64,000 bases of DNA from Loktanella sp. (GTDB lineage: Bacteria > Pseudomonadota > Alphaproteobacteria > Rhodobacterales > Rhodobacteraceae): the NCBI GenBank assembly GCA_024635625.1, contig JAGXIQ010000035.1:1-64000 (forward strand). Reading direction: 5' to 3'. A program made the translations under genes and the position numbers. The notes under the pieces were generated by a model that had not been told where the DNA came from, ran no database searches, and worked only from the letters and a program-made list of their open reading frames with translations. The stretch's first letter is position 1, and the number at the start of each line of letters is the position of its first letter. This document shows positions 1-9,024 of the stretch, piece after piece.

Positions 1-74
1 CTCGATCCCCGCCGATGCTCCGCAAGGATCACGCCACGTTCCTCGGCATCCAGGTGCTTGTAGTGTCTTTCCAT
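1..74 (-). mobile_element. 5' end of an IS30-family transposase gene (truncated by the window edge); the IS end probably lies at about 100-130
   Basis: Reverse strand from 74 reads MERHYKHLDAEERGVILAEHRRGS, resembling the N-terminus of IS30-family transposases (xxYxHLxxEERxxI). Open to the window edge. Confidence 0.6.
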
Positions 75-385
75 GGCAACATCCTATGCCCTCTGGGCTG
101 TCGGTGTCGCACTTCAAACTTGAGCCCAAGGGGTACCTCGTCGAAATGGTCGCGCGGTTAGAAGCAGTCTGTGTCGTTTACCTCTCCGGCCATCGATCCA
201 TATCCATCAATGCTGAAAAAACGATAAACGGCTTATGAATAGCCATCTGGCGACAATGCCTTGGGCTGAAAAGTTTATGAAATTGCTCAGCATAATTTGA
301 GGTCATAATTTTTAGGACGATAATGTGGATTGATGCTTTAGCGCTCAACAATTGGGATGATGACCAAAACCCCGAAAGAGCGCAC

Positions 386-1024
386 CTACCAGCGCAGGAC
401 ATGTCGGCCAGCAACGGCCCCAGTCACAGCGACGATTAGCAGGGCCAAAGTATACCAAGTTCCATAGAATAATGGAGAGTCTTCAACGCAATAAAGTGAG
501 TAGACGGCTGCCGAGCACCCCCCAGCCAGCAGGCCAGCGACAGCGCCGCAGCGCATTGGATTCGATGGTGCACCCCGCCTTAGCGTTAAGAGTAGAGCCA
601 CTAGGATGGGCGCAGATAACACGGGGATTGATGTCAGGCACGTTGCAATGGACTTGCCCTGCAGGTTCATTATCCATCCCTGACTTGGGGTCGTAAACAG
701 CGCTGCGACTGCGGCTAATAGTGCAAGCGCAGGGACGCAAAGAATTGCAAAGCGAAAAATGGTCCGACTACCGGGTCTGGCCTGTGACAGGACCCACGGC
801 AAAGCCAGACATCCGAGCAACAATGACAGTGCGGATTTCGCGAAGAGTGCGGGGTCATGCAAAATGGCCCCGATATCTGGCCTTATGCCCCAGAAGACCG
901 CAAAGATAAGTGTCGTCGTCGCAAGACCGATACCGAGTCCGACCAAGACGCCCTTTGTAAGCAGTCCAGGTTGAAGTGGCGTTAATTCTGCACCAAGCGA
1001 AGAGATGAGGTCGTTCGTATTCAT
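386..1024 (-). CDS. NrsF/DUF1109-like multi-TM anti-sigma factor
   Basis: 212 aa, about 6 hydrophobic segments, start overlaps the stop of the ECF sigma gene (1021-1024). Typical NrsF arrangement. Confidence 0.75.
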   Translation of the reverse strand: MNTNDLISSLGAELTPLQPGLLTKGVLVGLGIGLATTTLIFAVFWGIRPDIGAILHDPALFAKSALSLLLGCLALPWVLSQARPGSRTIFRFAILCVPALALLAAVAALFTTPSQGWIMNLQGKSIATCLTSIPVLSAPILVALLLTLRRGAPSNPMRCGAVAGLLAGGCSAAVYSLYCVEDSPLFYGTWYTLALLIVAVTGAVAGRHVLRW

Positions 1025-1617
1025 TTTCGTATCTTTCGGTCGCCCATAGCATTGCCCGACTTTTGCTGTGCAAGGGTCGACAGTCGCGCCATCGCGCGAT
1101 GCAGCGTGACGCGTATTGCGCCAGCGGTCATACCAAAGAGCTGACCCGCTTCCTCGGCGCTTAGGCCGTTCAACTTGACCTCTCTCACGATCGCGGCGGG
1201 CACCGTATCAAGCTGCGCGAGCAGGCGGTCTAAATCGCCAGTCACAGTGGGGTCGATGATTGTGTCATCGGCAATGTTGTCTTCGTGTTCGCCAAGAGGC
1301 GCCATGCGGGTGCGCCCATATTTTCGTAACGCATCGATAGCTTTGTAACGTGCGATCGCATAAACCCACGCACTCACCGGTTCGGTGTCGCGCCATGTAT
1401 GACGCTTTTCGTGGACGGCAATCAGCGTCGTTTGCAAAATGTCCTCGCTTTCATCAGAGTGGTTGCCGCATCGGGCCAAGATAATGCCGCGCAGAACCGG
1501 GGCTACTTCGGACAGAAACTGGATATAAGACGTGCGGTCGCCACCGTTTGCACGGCGCAACAGGTCGGCCCACCTTTCGTCCCTCGTACGTCCCATGGCT
1601 GTCCATTCGCTGTCCAT
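1021..1617 (-). CDS. ECF-family RNA polymerase sigma factor (SigF-like)
   Basis: 198 aa with region 2 (SEDILQTTLIAVHEKRHTW, VSAWVYAIARYKAIDALRK) and region 4 (LNGLSAEEAGQLFGMTAGAIRVTLHRAMARL). Confidence 0.85.
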   Translation of the reverse strand: MDSEWTAMGRTRDERWADLLRRANGGDRTSYIQFLSEVAPVLRGIILARCGNHSDESEDILQTTLIAVHEKRHTWRDTEPVSAWVYAIARYKAIDALRKYGRTRMAPLGEHEDNIADDTIIDPTVTGDLDRLLAQLDTVPAAIVREVKLNGLSAEEAGQLFGMTAGAIRVTLHRAMARLSTLAQQKSGNAMGDRKIRK

Positions 1618-1729
1618 GCGCCAAACGTTACACCATATTTCCTGAAAACTGCGGGCCGCACTGCGAAGTGACCTTCGTTACAGTGACTGGCGCCACGTTG
1701 TTACAACCGTTCACGAGGGCGCGAGGCGT

Positions 1730-1755
1730 GTAACGTCTGCCGCCCGGCCAGCGAA
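1730..1755 (+). promoter_or_regulatory. Candidate ECF SigF-type promoter (GTAACG-N16-CGAA) upstream of bufA
   Basis: GTAACG at 1730-1735, 16-nt spacer, CGAA at 1752-1755, about 55 nt before the bufA ATG. Resembles the Caulobacter SigF motif as I remember it. Confidence 0.5.
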
Positions 1756-1808
1756 TTGCCCAGCATCGGACGCCAAAACGGTGCCGAGTAACTGACTGGA
1801 GATAAGCC

Positions 1809-2102
1809 ATGACCACCAAGACCACGACACTTGCTCTCGCACTTTTTGGCGCTTGCGCCGCCGTCACAAGCGCCACTGCCCAAGACATGGAAAAATGCTT
1901 TGGCGTCGCATTGGCCGGTGAAAACGGTTGCGCTGCTGGTCCCGGCACGACCTGCGCCGGCACGTCAGCGATCGATTATCAGGGCAACGCCTGGGCCTTG
2001 GTGCCAGCTGGCACCTGCGAAGACATGGTTCTGCCAGCCGCAGCAGATGGCAGTGACCGCATGGGCGCGTTGGAAGCCTTGGATCGCGACATTCCCATGT
2101 AA
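1809..2102 (+). CDS. bufA: BufA-type bufferin precursor (DUF2282), secreted Cys-containing RiPP precursor
   Basis: Signal peptide, then [39 protein letters not shown] with four Cys. Followed directly by DUF692, DUF2063 and DoxX genes. Confidence 0.85.
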   Translation: MTTKTTTLALALFGACAAVTSATAQDMEKCFGVALAGENGCAAGPGTTCAGTSAIDYQGNAWALVPAGTCEDMVLPAAADGSDRMGALEALDRDIPM

Positions 2103-2165
2103 TGTCTGCCCAGTACGCCGCAGATGGCCATCTGCGGGGTATCCTCCTTTTCCCCACCAAGGACC

Positions 2166-3023
2166 ATGACCATGTTGCAGACCCGCTTGCCTGATGCCGT
2201 CGGAATTGGCTTTAAACGCGCCCATTTTGATGCCCTGCGAACGACGAAAAACACCCTTGGGTTTCTAGAGGTTCACGCCGAGAACTACATGGGGGCAGGA
2301 GGGCCGTCGCACGCGCAACTGGCGGCGCTACGTACAGATTATGCGCTGTCTATCCACGGTGTCGGTCTGTCGATCGGCGGCGCTGGTCCGCTGGATGCGG
2401 TGCATCTAAAGCGCCTTGCAGCGTTGTGTGACCGGTACCAACCAGAAAGTTTTTCCGAACATCTGGCATGGTCCAGCCACGACAATGCCTTTCTCAACGA
2501 TCTGCTTCCATTGCCCTATGACGACGAGACACTGTCGACTGTCTGCGATCATATCGATTGCCTGCAAGATGTTATCGCCCGGCCCATGTTGCTGGAAAAC
2601 CCGTCAACCTATGTGACGTTTGAAACCTCTACCCTCGCTGAAACGGATTTTCTGACCGCTGTCGCCAAGCGGACAGGTTGCGGGCTGTTATTGGACATTA
2701 ACAATGTCTTCGTCAGTTGCACCAATCACCGCGCTGATCCCCGTGCATATCTGGCAGATTTTCCGCTGCATGCCATGGGTGAAATACACCTTGGTGGCCA
2801 TGATGCAGAGGACCTACCGTCTGGCCCGCTATTGATCGATTCACATGGCACCCCGGTCGCCGATCCTGTTTGGGCGCTTTACGCCGAAACCATCGCACAC
2901 ACGGGACCCCGACCGACCTTGATCGAATGGGATACGGATGTGCCAGACCTGTCTGTACTGTTGGCAGAGGCAGATTGCGCCGCAGGCATTCTGGATGGGG
3001 TGCGCCATGCACTTGCATCGTGA
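2166..3023 (+). CDS. bufB: MNIO family (DUF692) multinuclear iron oxidase, bufferin maturase
   Basis: [24 protein letters not shown]...EVHAENYMG...[11 protein letters not shown]...[10 protein letters not shown]...EIHLGGH...; TIM-barrel DUF692 signatures. Confidence 0.9.
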   Translation: MTMLQTRLPDAVGIGFKRAHFDALRTTKNTLGFLEVHAENYMGAGGPSHAQLAALRTDYALSIHGVGLSIGGAGPLDAVHLKRLAALCDRYQPESFSEHLAWSSHDNAFLNDLLPLPYDDETLSTVCDHIDCLQDVIARPMLLENPSTYVTFETSTLAETDFLTAVAKRTGCGLLLDINNVFVSCTNHRADPRAYLADFPLHAMGEIHLGGHDAEDLPSGPLLIDSHGTPVADPVWALYAETIAHTGPRPTLIEWDTDVPDLSVLLAEADCAAGILDGVRHALAS

Positions 3024-3753
3024 TACGCAGGCGGCGTTTCGCGCGGCATTATCCACCCAGGATGTGCCGCCCGGTATCACTGCCGTCGGTGATTTAGCAC
3101 GGCGCTTTTCCGTTTATCGTAATACCGTCATGCATTCTTTGACGGACGCGCTCGTCCAGCGGTTCCCGGTCGTGCAGCGCATCGTCGGGCGCGCGTTTTT
3201 CAGTGCGACCGCCAAAGTCTTTGTCGTCAACCACCCGCCAAGTAGCCCTATAATACAGGCCTACGGCACAGATTTTCCAAATTTTCTTGCAACGTTCCCA
3301 CCCGCCGCAGGGTTACCCTATTTGCCCGATGTAGCCTTGATAGAGGTGCTGCGCGGTCAGGCCTATCACGCTGCTGACGCAACGCCGATGTCACCAGACA
3401 CCTTCCGTTCAGCCATCACAATGGCGCCCGAAGACGCGGTCCTGACGCTACACCCCGCGCTGCGATTGGCGACCTCGGAACATCCGGCGATGTCGGTCTG
3501 GCGCATGAATCAATCCGGCATGACACCGTCAACTGTGGATCCGGGGCCAGAGGCAGCATTGATATTTCGCAGAGCAGACAACGTCATCGTTATGCCCGTT
3601 CCATTTGACGCCGCAGACATCGTCGCGAAATTGGCGATGGGCGTACCCTTGGGCGTTGTGGCACGCGACACCCCGCCAGATAAACTTTCGCGTTCAATCG
3701 CGACCCTATTAAGCCACGGCCTGATCGTCGGCGTGGATCACCCCCAAGCCTGA
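3007..3753 (+). CDS. bufC: DUF2063 family protein (BufC-type partner of MNIO enzyme)
   Basis: [15 protein letters not shown]...[33 protein letters not shown]; overlaps the bufB end, start internal to the tracked ORF. Confidence 0.85.
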   Translation: MHLHRDTQAAFRAALSTQDVPPGITAVGDLARRFSVYRNTVMHSLTDALVQRFPVVQRIVGRAFFSATAKVFVVNHPPSSPIIQAYGTDFPNFLATFPPAAGLPYLPDVALIEVLRGQAYHAADATPMSPDTFRSAITMAPEDAVLTLHPALRLATSEHPAMSVWRMNQSGMTPSTVDPGPEAALIFRRADNVIVMPVPFDAADIVAKLAMGVPLGVVARDTPPDKLSRSIATLLSHGLIVGVDHPQA

Positions 3754-3760
3754 GGTTCCC

Positions 3761-4237
3761 ATGACAAAGATCGATACACTTCACAGTGATGGTCAGCGCA
3801 GTCATCCGGTTTTGCGCGCCCTTCGCGCGGCCGACTCTTTTGGTGCGCGCATGCCGTGGTCCGTGCCTGCCTTGTTGGCGCGCCTGATGCCTGCATGGGT
3901 TTTCTGGGCGTCGGCCCGCACAAAAGTCGACGGCTTTACCATAACCGACAGCACATGGTGGCTGTTCGAAAACGAATATGCCCTGCCCATTATTCCGTTC
4001 GCCCTCGCGGCTGTGTTGGCCACACTCGCAGAGCACGTCTTTGCCATTTGCCTTGCCTTTGGGTTCGCGACGCGTCTGTCAGCGGCGGCATTGCTTGGCA
4101 TGACTTTGGTTATACAAGTTTTCGTCTATCCCACTGCTTGGGTGACGCATGGCCTTTGGGCGGTTTGCTTTCTGGCATTGATCGCGAAAGGTCCGGGTGC
4201 TGCCTCCCTCGACCGTGTGATGCGATTGGATCGGTGA
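3761..4237 (+). CDS. DoxX family membrane protein of the bufferin operon
   Basis: 158 aa multi-TM ([25 protein letters not shown]...), 8 nt after bufC. Confidence 0.8.
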   Translation: MTKIDTLHSDGQRSHPVLRALRAADSFGARMPWSVPALLARLMPAWVFWASARTKVDGFTITDSTWWLFENEYALPIIPFALAAVLATLAEHVFAICLAFGFATRLSAAALLGMTLVIQVFVYPTAWVTHGLWAVCFLALIAKGPGAASLDRVMRLDR

Positions 4238-4356
4238 ACGGAAAACCTGCGTTCAATGGCGACAGCCATTTCATCCGTAAGGCTTGCCGGATGATCCGAG
4301 TGGCCCAAAGTGTTCTGCCGTAGCTGGCAGTGACTAAGGTCTGACCTAGTGTCAGA

Positions 4357-6744
4357 TCAGGTCTGATACCGCTTCAGCACCTTTTCAAGGCTAGCGTCAG
4401 AATAGGGCTTTTCTAAACGTTCTGAAATCAACGCGTGTCCCCCTTCTGGCATGTCGGCATAACCCGTCGCCAAGACAATTGGCATGTTAGGACGGGTCTT
4501 GCGGATTTGCTTGGCAAGTTCGATTCCAGTCATCTTTGGCATCGCCTGATCGGTCAGGACTAGATCGATGTCTGGCCGATTACCAATGGCGATCAACGCT
4601 TCGGCGCCAGAATAGGCGGCGATGACCTCGTGACCCAAGTCTTCCAGAACGCCTATCGTGCCCATCGAAACTAGGATGTCGTCATCCACGGCCAGAATGA
4701 CCATCTTTCGGTTTGGCTGCGCCATCGAAAGTAGGGGGGCGGGCAAAGATGACGCCGGCGTCAGCGGCACTTTCGGTGCTGTACTGGCCGGAAGAAAAAG
4801 CGCTGCGGTCGTGCCTTTGCCGACGCGGCTGGTCAAGGTAAAGGTGCCGCCGGACTGCTTGGCTAGGCCGTGGATCATTGACAGGCCCAGCCCTGTGCCT
4901 TTGCCGACGCCCTTTGTGGTGAAAAACGGTTCCGTCGCTTGGGCGAGGGTGGCGCCGTCCATGCCACAACCGGTGTCGGAAACGGCGATCCGTACATAGC
5001 GTCCGGGCGATAGTTCAGGGACATCATGTCCATCGGCCTCTTGGACGGACACGGTCAGTTGCCCAGCCCCCTCCATTGCGTCGCGACCGTTCACGGCTAG
5101 GTTCAGTAATGCCATTTCGAATTGGTTTAGATCGACGTCGGCGTCAGGTAGATCAGGCGCAATATCGATGATGACTTCGATTTCGGGCCCAATCGTACGG
5201 GATAGCAGATCACGCATTTCGGGAATTGCACGGGCCATGTCGACAGCGACAGAATTCAAATCCTGCTTGCGGGCAAAGGCGAGCATTCGTTGGGTAAGGG
5301 CGGCACCACGTTCAGTTGCCTGTGTCGCATTTTGGATCAAAGAACGCGTCCGGTCATCTGCGTCAATCAGATGACGGCGCAACAGGTCCAGACTGGCCCG
5401 CGTCGCCATCAGAAGGTTGTTGAAATCGTGCGCCACGCCACCGGTTAACTGGCCGATCATTTCTAGTTTCTGACTTTGGCGCAGGGCAGCTTCAGTTGCT
5501 TCCAGCATCTGCGCCCTTTCTATTTGTTCGGTCACGTCGCGCCCAATGGCATAGACCTTTCCGTTCTGCGCGGACGCCGTCCAAGCGAACCAGCGATAGC
5601 TGCCGTCAGCATGTCTGAATCGAAACTCGAACGGTGTGGTTAGCGGAGTCGCAAAAACCGACGTAAATGTCTCGGTGGTGCGCGACACGTCGTCCGGATG
5701 GGCCCAAAGCAGAAAGTTTTGGCCAAGAATCTTGTTGTCGGTCCAACCGAGGATACGGGTCCATGCGCCGTTCAGGTTGGCCAATGTCGCATCGGCGTTC
5801 ACAACGGCGATCAGGTCGATAGCCATGTCCCAAACAACGTCCCTTTGAAGGGTCAAATCTGTGACTGTCGCTTCGCGGGCTTTTACTTCGTCGTCGATGT
5901 CAGTGCAGGTGCCATACCAGCGCATGATGCTACCATCTGCGGCATGCACGGGCTGCGCACGCCCTAACACCCAACGGTACGTGCCCGACCGATGACGCAG
6001 CCGGTATTCGATTTCGTAGGCGTCGCCGGATTCCAAGGACTGCGTCCAAACCGACCAAGCCCGGTCCTGATCTTCAGGGTGAAACATGCCATTCCACGCT
6101 TCACCGTCGGTAGATCCTTCTGGAATACCGGTGAATTCATACCAGCGCTTGTTATAGTAATCGTGAAAGCCGTCCGGACGAGTAGACCAAATCATTTGGT
6201 CGACGGAATCGGCAATGGCGTGGAATTTCGCCTCGCTTTCCCGCAACTGGTTTTCGCGCAGGTGCAATTCGTTCAACTGCGCGCGGGCTTCATGCTGGCG
6301 GCGTCTGGCAGTCAGCGCGGACCGGATGGATCTTAACAGTTCCTCTGCGTGCAGTGGGCGGGACAGCAGGACAGCGTTATTTAAACGCTCGACACCGCGG
6401 CGCGCTTGATCAGACCTGCCGCTGACCGTGCCGTTCGCCAGCACGATAAACGGTATGTCAGACCAAGCCGGTTGTGCGGCGAGGGCTTCGTCCAACACGT
6501 CGTTTCCGGGGCTGGACAGGGCCTCCTCGGTGACGAGAATTGCGCCAACATTGTGATTGATCGCCGCCGCCAAAGTCGCAAGAGAGGGGACGATTATAGT
6601 TGAAATGCCGTCGGCCCTTAAAAGGTCGCTGGCGACGGTAGCATCACGCCCCCGTTGGGCAAAAATTGCCACATGCGTATCCTGCTGTTCATCAGCCGTT
6701 GTCTGATTTCTCAAGGGTGTGGTGGGGTGGTTCAAGATGATCAA
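4357..6744 (-). CDS. Hybrid sensor histidine kinase: N-terminal REC-like domain, PAS domains, HisKA/HATPase, C-terminal REC
   Basis: PAS/PAC (FHAIADSVDQMIWSTRPDG, WYGTCTDIDDEV), H-box GGVAHDFNNLL, HATPase GTGLGLSMIHGL, REC VDDDILVSMG..LVLTDQAMP. Confidence 0.9.
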   Translation of the reverse strand: MIILNHPTTPLRNQTTADEQQDTHVAIFAQRGRDATVASDLLRADGISTIIVPSLATLAAAINHNVGAILVTEEALSSPGNDVLDEALAAQPAWSDIPFIVLANGTVSGRSDQARRGVERLNNAVLLSRPLHAEELLRSIRSALTARRRQHEARAQLNELHLRENQLRESEAKFHAIADSVDQMIWSTRPDGFHDYYNKRWYEFTGIPEGSTDGEAWNGMFHPEDQDRAWSVWTQSLESGDAYEIEYRLRHRSGTYRWVLGRAQPVHAADGSIMRWYGTCTDIDDEVKAREATVTDLTLQRDVVWDMAIDLIAVVNADATLANLNGAWTRILGWTDNKILGQNFLLWAHPDDVSRTTETFTSVFATPLTTPFEFRFRHADGSYRWFAWTASAQNGKVYAIGRDVTEQIERAQMLEATEAALRQSQKLEMIGQLTGGVAHDFNNLLMATRASLDLLRRHLIDADDRTRSLIQNATQATERGAALTQRMLAFARKQDLNSVAVDMARAIPEMRDLLSRTIGPEIEVIIDIAPDLPDADVDLNQFEMALLNLAVNGRDAMEGAGQLTVSVQEADGHDVPELSPGRYVRIAVSDTGCGMDGATLAQATEPFFTTKGVGKGTGLGLSMIHGLAKQSGGTFTLTSRVGKGTTAALFLPASTAPKVPLTPASSLPAPLLSMAQPNRKMVILAVDDDILVSMGTIGVLEDLGHEVIAAYSGAEALIAIGNRPDIDLVLTDQAMPKMTGIELAKQIRKTRPNMPIVLATGYADMPEGGHALISERLEKPYSDASLEKVLKRYQT

Positions 6745-8249
6745 TTCCGACCGTCGCGTTCAAGTGCCATCAAACCATAGCGGTCTGGCGTGTAAATCGG
6801 TGCACCGGACAGGATGCCGGAAAAGCTGCGGATTGGTTCGCCGATGTTAATACCTTGGTTGTCGATACTGAACTCGCGGATTGTACGCTTATGGTCCGAC
6901 GTCCGCGTCTTGACCACTGCGATTGATTTACGCACGATCCCTTCGACTTCAAAAAAACGCATCAGCATGACGGTATCGGCCAGATAGCTGATGTCGATGT
7001 CGGACCGCAGGTCGCCGGTCACGCCATGCTGGCCAAGGATCATTAAAGAGATGACGCCCTGCTGCGCAAGGTAGCTAAGCAACTCGTGCATTTGCAGCAC
7101 GAGAAAGTTGTCGCTGGGCATGGCGTGCAAGTAGGCATTCAGACTGTCGATCACGACGACATCGACGTCATCCGTTTCGACGGCTTCTCGCACCGCGCAG
7201 GCAAATTGACCGGGGGACAATTTCGCCGAATCGATCTGGCGGATAGCAAGGCTGCCATCGTCGATGAAAGGCTTCAGGTCCATCCCAAGCGCCTTGGACC
7301 TGATTATCAAAGTTGAAAGGCGTTCGTCGAACAAGAAATATGCCGCCTTATGCCCGCGTCGCAGGGCCGCAATCATGCATCGAACGGCGGTCGTCGTCTT
7401 GCCTACACCTGCCGGCCCTGCCAGCAAGGCGTTTGTACCCGGAAATAACCCGGACCCCAGAAGCGCATCCAGCCCTACTAACCCTGTCGTGACAGGTGCA
7501 AGAGAAAAGGCGCGATGATGATCGGCGGCAACAAGGCGGGGATAGACGTTGATGCCACCCTTTTCGATTGTGAAATCGTGATAGCCGCCCCGATATCTTA
7601 GTCCGCGCATCTTGATTACACGCAGCAGACGCCGCTCTGCGCCAAAATCGTTCGCGTGTTGTTCAAGCGAGATGACGCCATGGGCGATGAAGTGCAGTTG
7701 CAGATCGCCAGGTTCTGCGGTGCGGTCGTCCAGCATCAGTACAGTACAATTTCGGCGCGCAAAGAAGTGTTTGAGTGCAAGAATTTGCCGCCGATAGCGT
7801 AGCGAATTTTGCGCCAGCAGGCGCAGTTCTGACAAACTGTCTACGACCACGCGAGCGGGATTGGTCGTTTCAACCAGTTCGATGATGCCGCGTACCGTTT
7901 CTCCTAACTCGACCTCGGAGGGGTGCAGCAAGGATTGCTCGTGGTCAGACCCAAATTCGGCCTCTCCGACCATTTCGAACAGGTTGATTCCGTCAAGCTC
8001 CCAACCGTGTGATTGGGCCACCGCCTGAAGTTCAAATTCGGTTTCGGACAGCGTGATATAAAGGCCCGCACCGCCGTTGACACGTCCTTCCATCAGGAAC
8101 TTCGGCGCGAGGGTCGTCTTGCCCGCACCCGGCGTACCCTCGACAAGGTAAAGACGCTCCTGGGTCAGGCCCCCGCCAAGAACTTCGTCCAATCCTTGCG
8201 TGCCAGTCAGCAAACGATGTGCCGGGTTGGTTTCGGTCGTATCCGGCAT
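6741..8249 (-). CDS. KaiC-like two-domain RecA-type ATPase
   Basis: Two P-loops (EGTPGAGKTTLAPKF; AGPAGVGKTTTAVRC) and KaiC-like CII tail (DISYLADTVMLMRFFEVEGIVRKSIAVVKTRTSDHKRTIREFSI). 4-nt overlap with the kinase gene. Confidence 0.9.
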   Translation of the reverse strand: MPDTTETNPAHRLLTGTQGLDEVLGGGLTQERLYLVEGTPGAGKTTLAPKFLMEGRVNGGAGLYITLSETEFELQAVAQSHGWELDGINLFEMVGEAEFGSDHEQSLLHPSEVELGETVRGIIELVETTNPARVVVDSLSELRLLAQNSLRYRRQILALKHFFARRNCTVLMLDDRTAEPGDLQLHFIAHGVISLEQHANDFGAERRLLRVIKMRGLRYRGGYHDFTIEKGGINVYPRLVAADHHRAFSLAPVTTGLVGLDALLGSGLFPGTNALLAGPAGVGKTTTAVRCMIAALRRGHKAAYFLFDERLSTLIIRSKALGMDLKPFIDDGSLAIRQIDSAKLSPGQFACAVREAVETDDVDVVVIDSLNAYLHAMPSDNFLVLQMHELLSYLAQQGVISLMILGQHGVTGDLRSDIDISYLADTVMLMRFFEVEGIVRKSIAVVKTRTSDHKRTIREFSIDNQGINIGEPIRSFSGILSGAPIYTPDRYGLMALERDGRN

Positions 8250-8367
8250 TGAAATCTCGCGCTAGCGGCAGGCATTGTTCCCCAATATACCTTGGCAATG
8301 TGAATTCTTGCAACCAGCCTGCTGACCTAGTCTACGGCCGCCGCCCCGACGTATTTACCCGCGTTTT

Positions 8368-9024
8368 CTAGATCGGTGGTAATGCCGTTATTGGCCAGCG
8401 GCTGCCGTCGGGGCGCAGGTTTGCCCGCGCGATCCACTTCTCGCAGATCGCATCGCTTTGGTTGCCGCCGCGCAGCAGAATATGCGTTGGTGCCACTTCG
8501 ACGCAGAAACCGACATGGCCTTTCCAGCTGTCCGGGCTGTCCCGCCAAAAGCAAAGGATCGCGCCGAAACTTGGTGCAACGGCGCGTCCAAACCTTGCCC
8601 ACGCGATAGAGGCATAGGGGTTCGTCGGCAGGGGTTCGGCGGGAAGAGACAAAGCAAGGCAGGTCTGCACGAAGTCCGCGCACCACGGCACCTGTGCGGG
8701 GTCACCCGCCGTGCCGCCATCGCTGGCCAGAAAATCGGTCACCTCGGCATTGTTTAGGGTTTCGTGCATGCCCATCATCTGCGCCGCGGTATCCATCCAA
8801 GGTGTGGCGTCGGGCAGGATGTCAGGCGAAGAAGGGTTCATGCCGAACAGACCTTGCGCCGTAGGCGCGTCGACAAGGCCGGTTACATCTAGTCCAGCTT
8901 CCGATTGATATGCCTTCAGCGCAGCGATTGTCCGACGACCCCGGATGCCGTCCAGCGGACCGGGGTCGAACCCTTGGGTTAACAAGGCATCTTGTACCAT
9001 GCGGGTGGTGATTGGCCCCCTCAT
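8368..9024 (-). CDS. Peptidoglycan-binding domain plus TIGR02594/CHAP-like domain protein
   Basis: MRGPITTRMVQDALLTQGFDPGPLDGIRGRRTIAALKAYQ (PG_binding_1) then VPWCADFVQTCLA...KGHVGFCVEV. ATGA overlap with the upstream gene supports the start at 9024. Confidence 0.75.
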   Translation of the reverse strand: MRGPITTRMVQDALLTQGFDPGPLDGIRGRRTIAALKAYQSEAGLDVTGLVDAPTAQGLFGMNPSSPDILPDATPWMDTAAQMMGMHETLNNAEVTDFLASDGGTAGDPAQVPWCADFVQTCLALSLPAEPLPTNPYASIAWARFGRAVAPSFGAILCFWRDSPDSWKGHVGFCVEVAPTHILLRGGNQSDAICEKWIARANLRPDGSRWPITALPPI

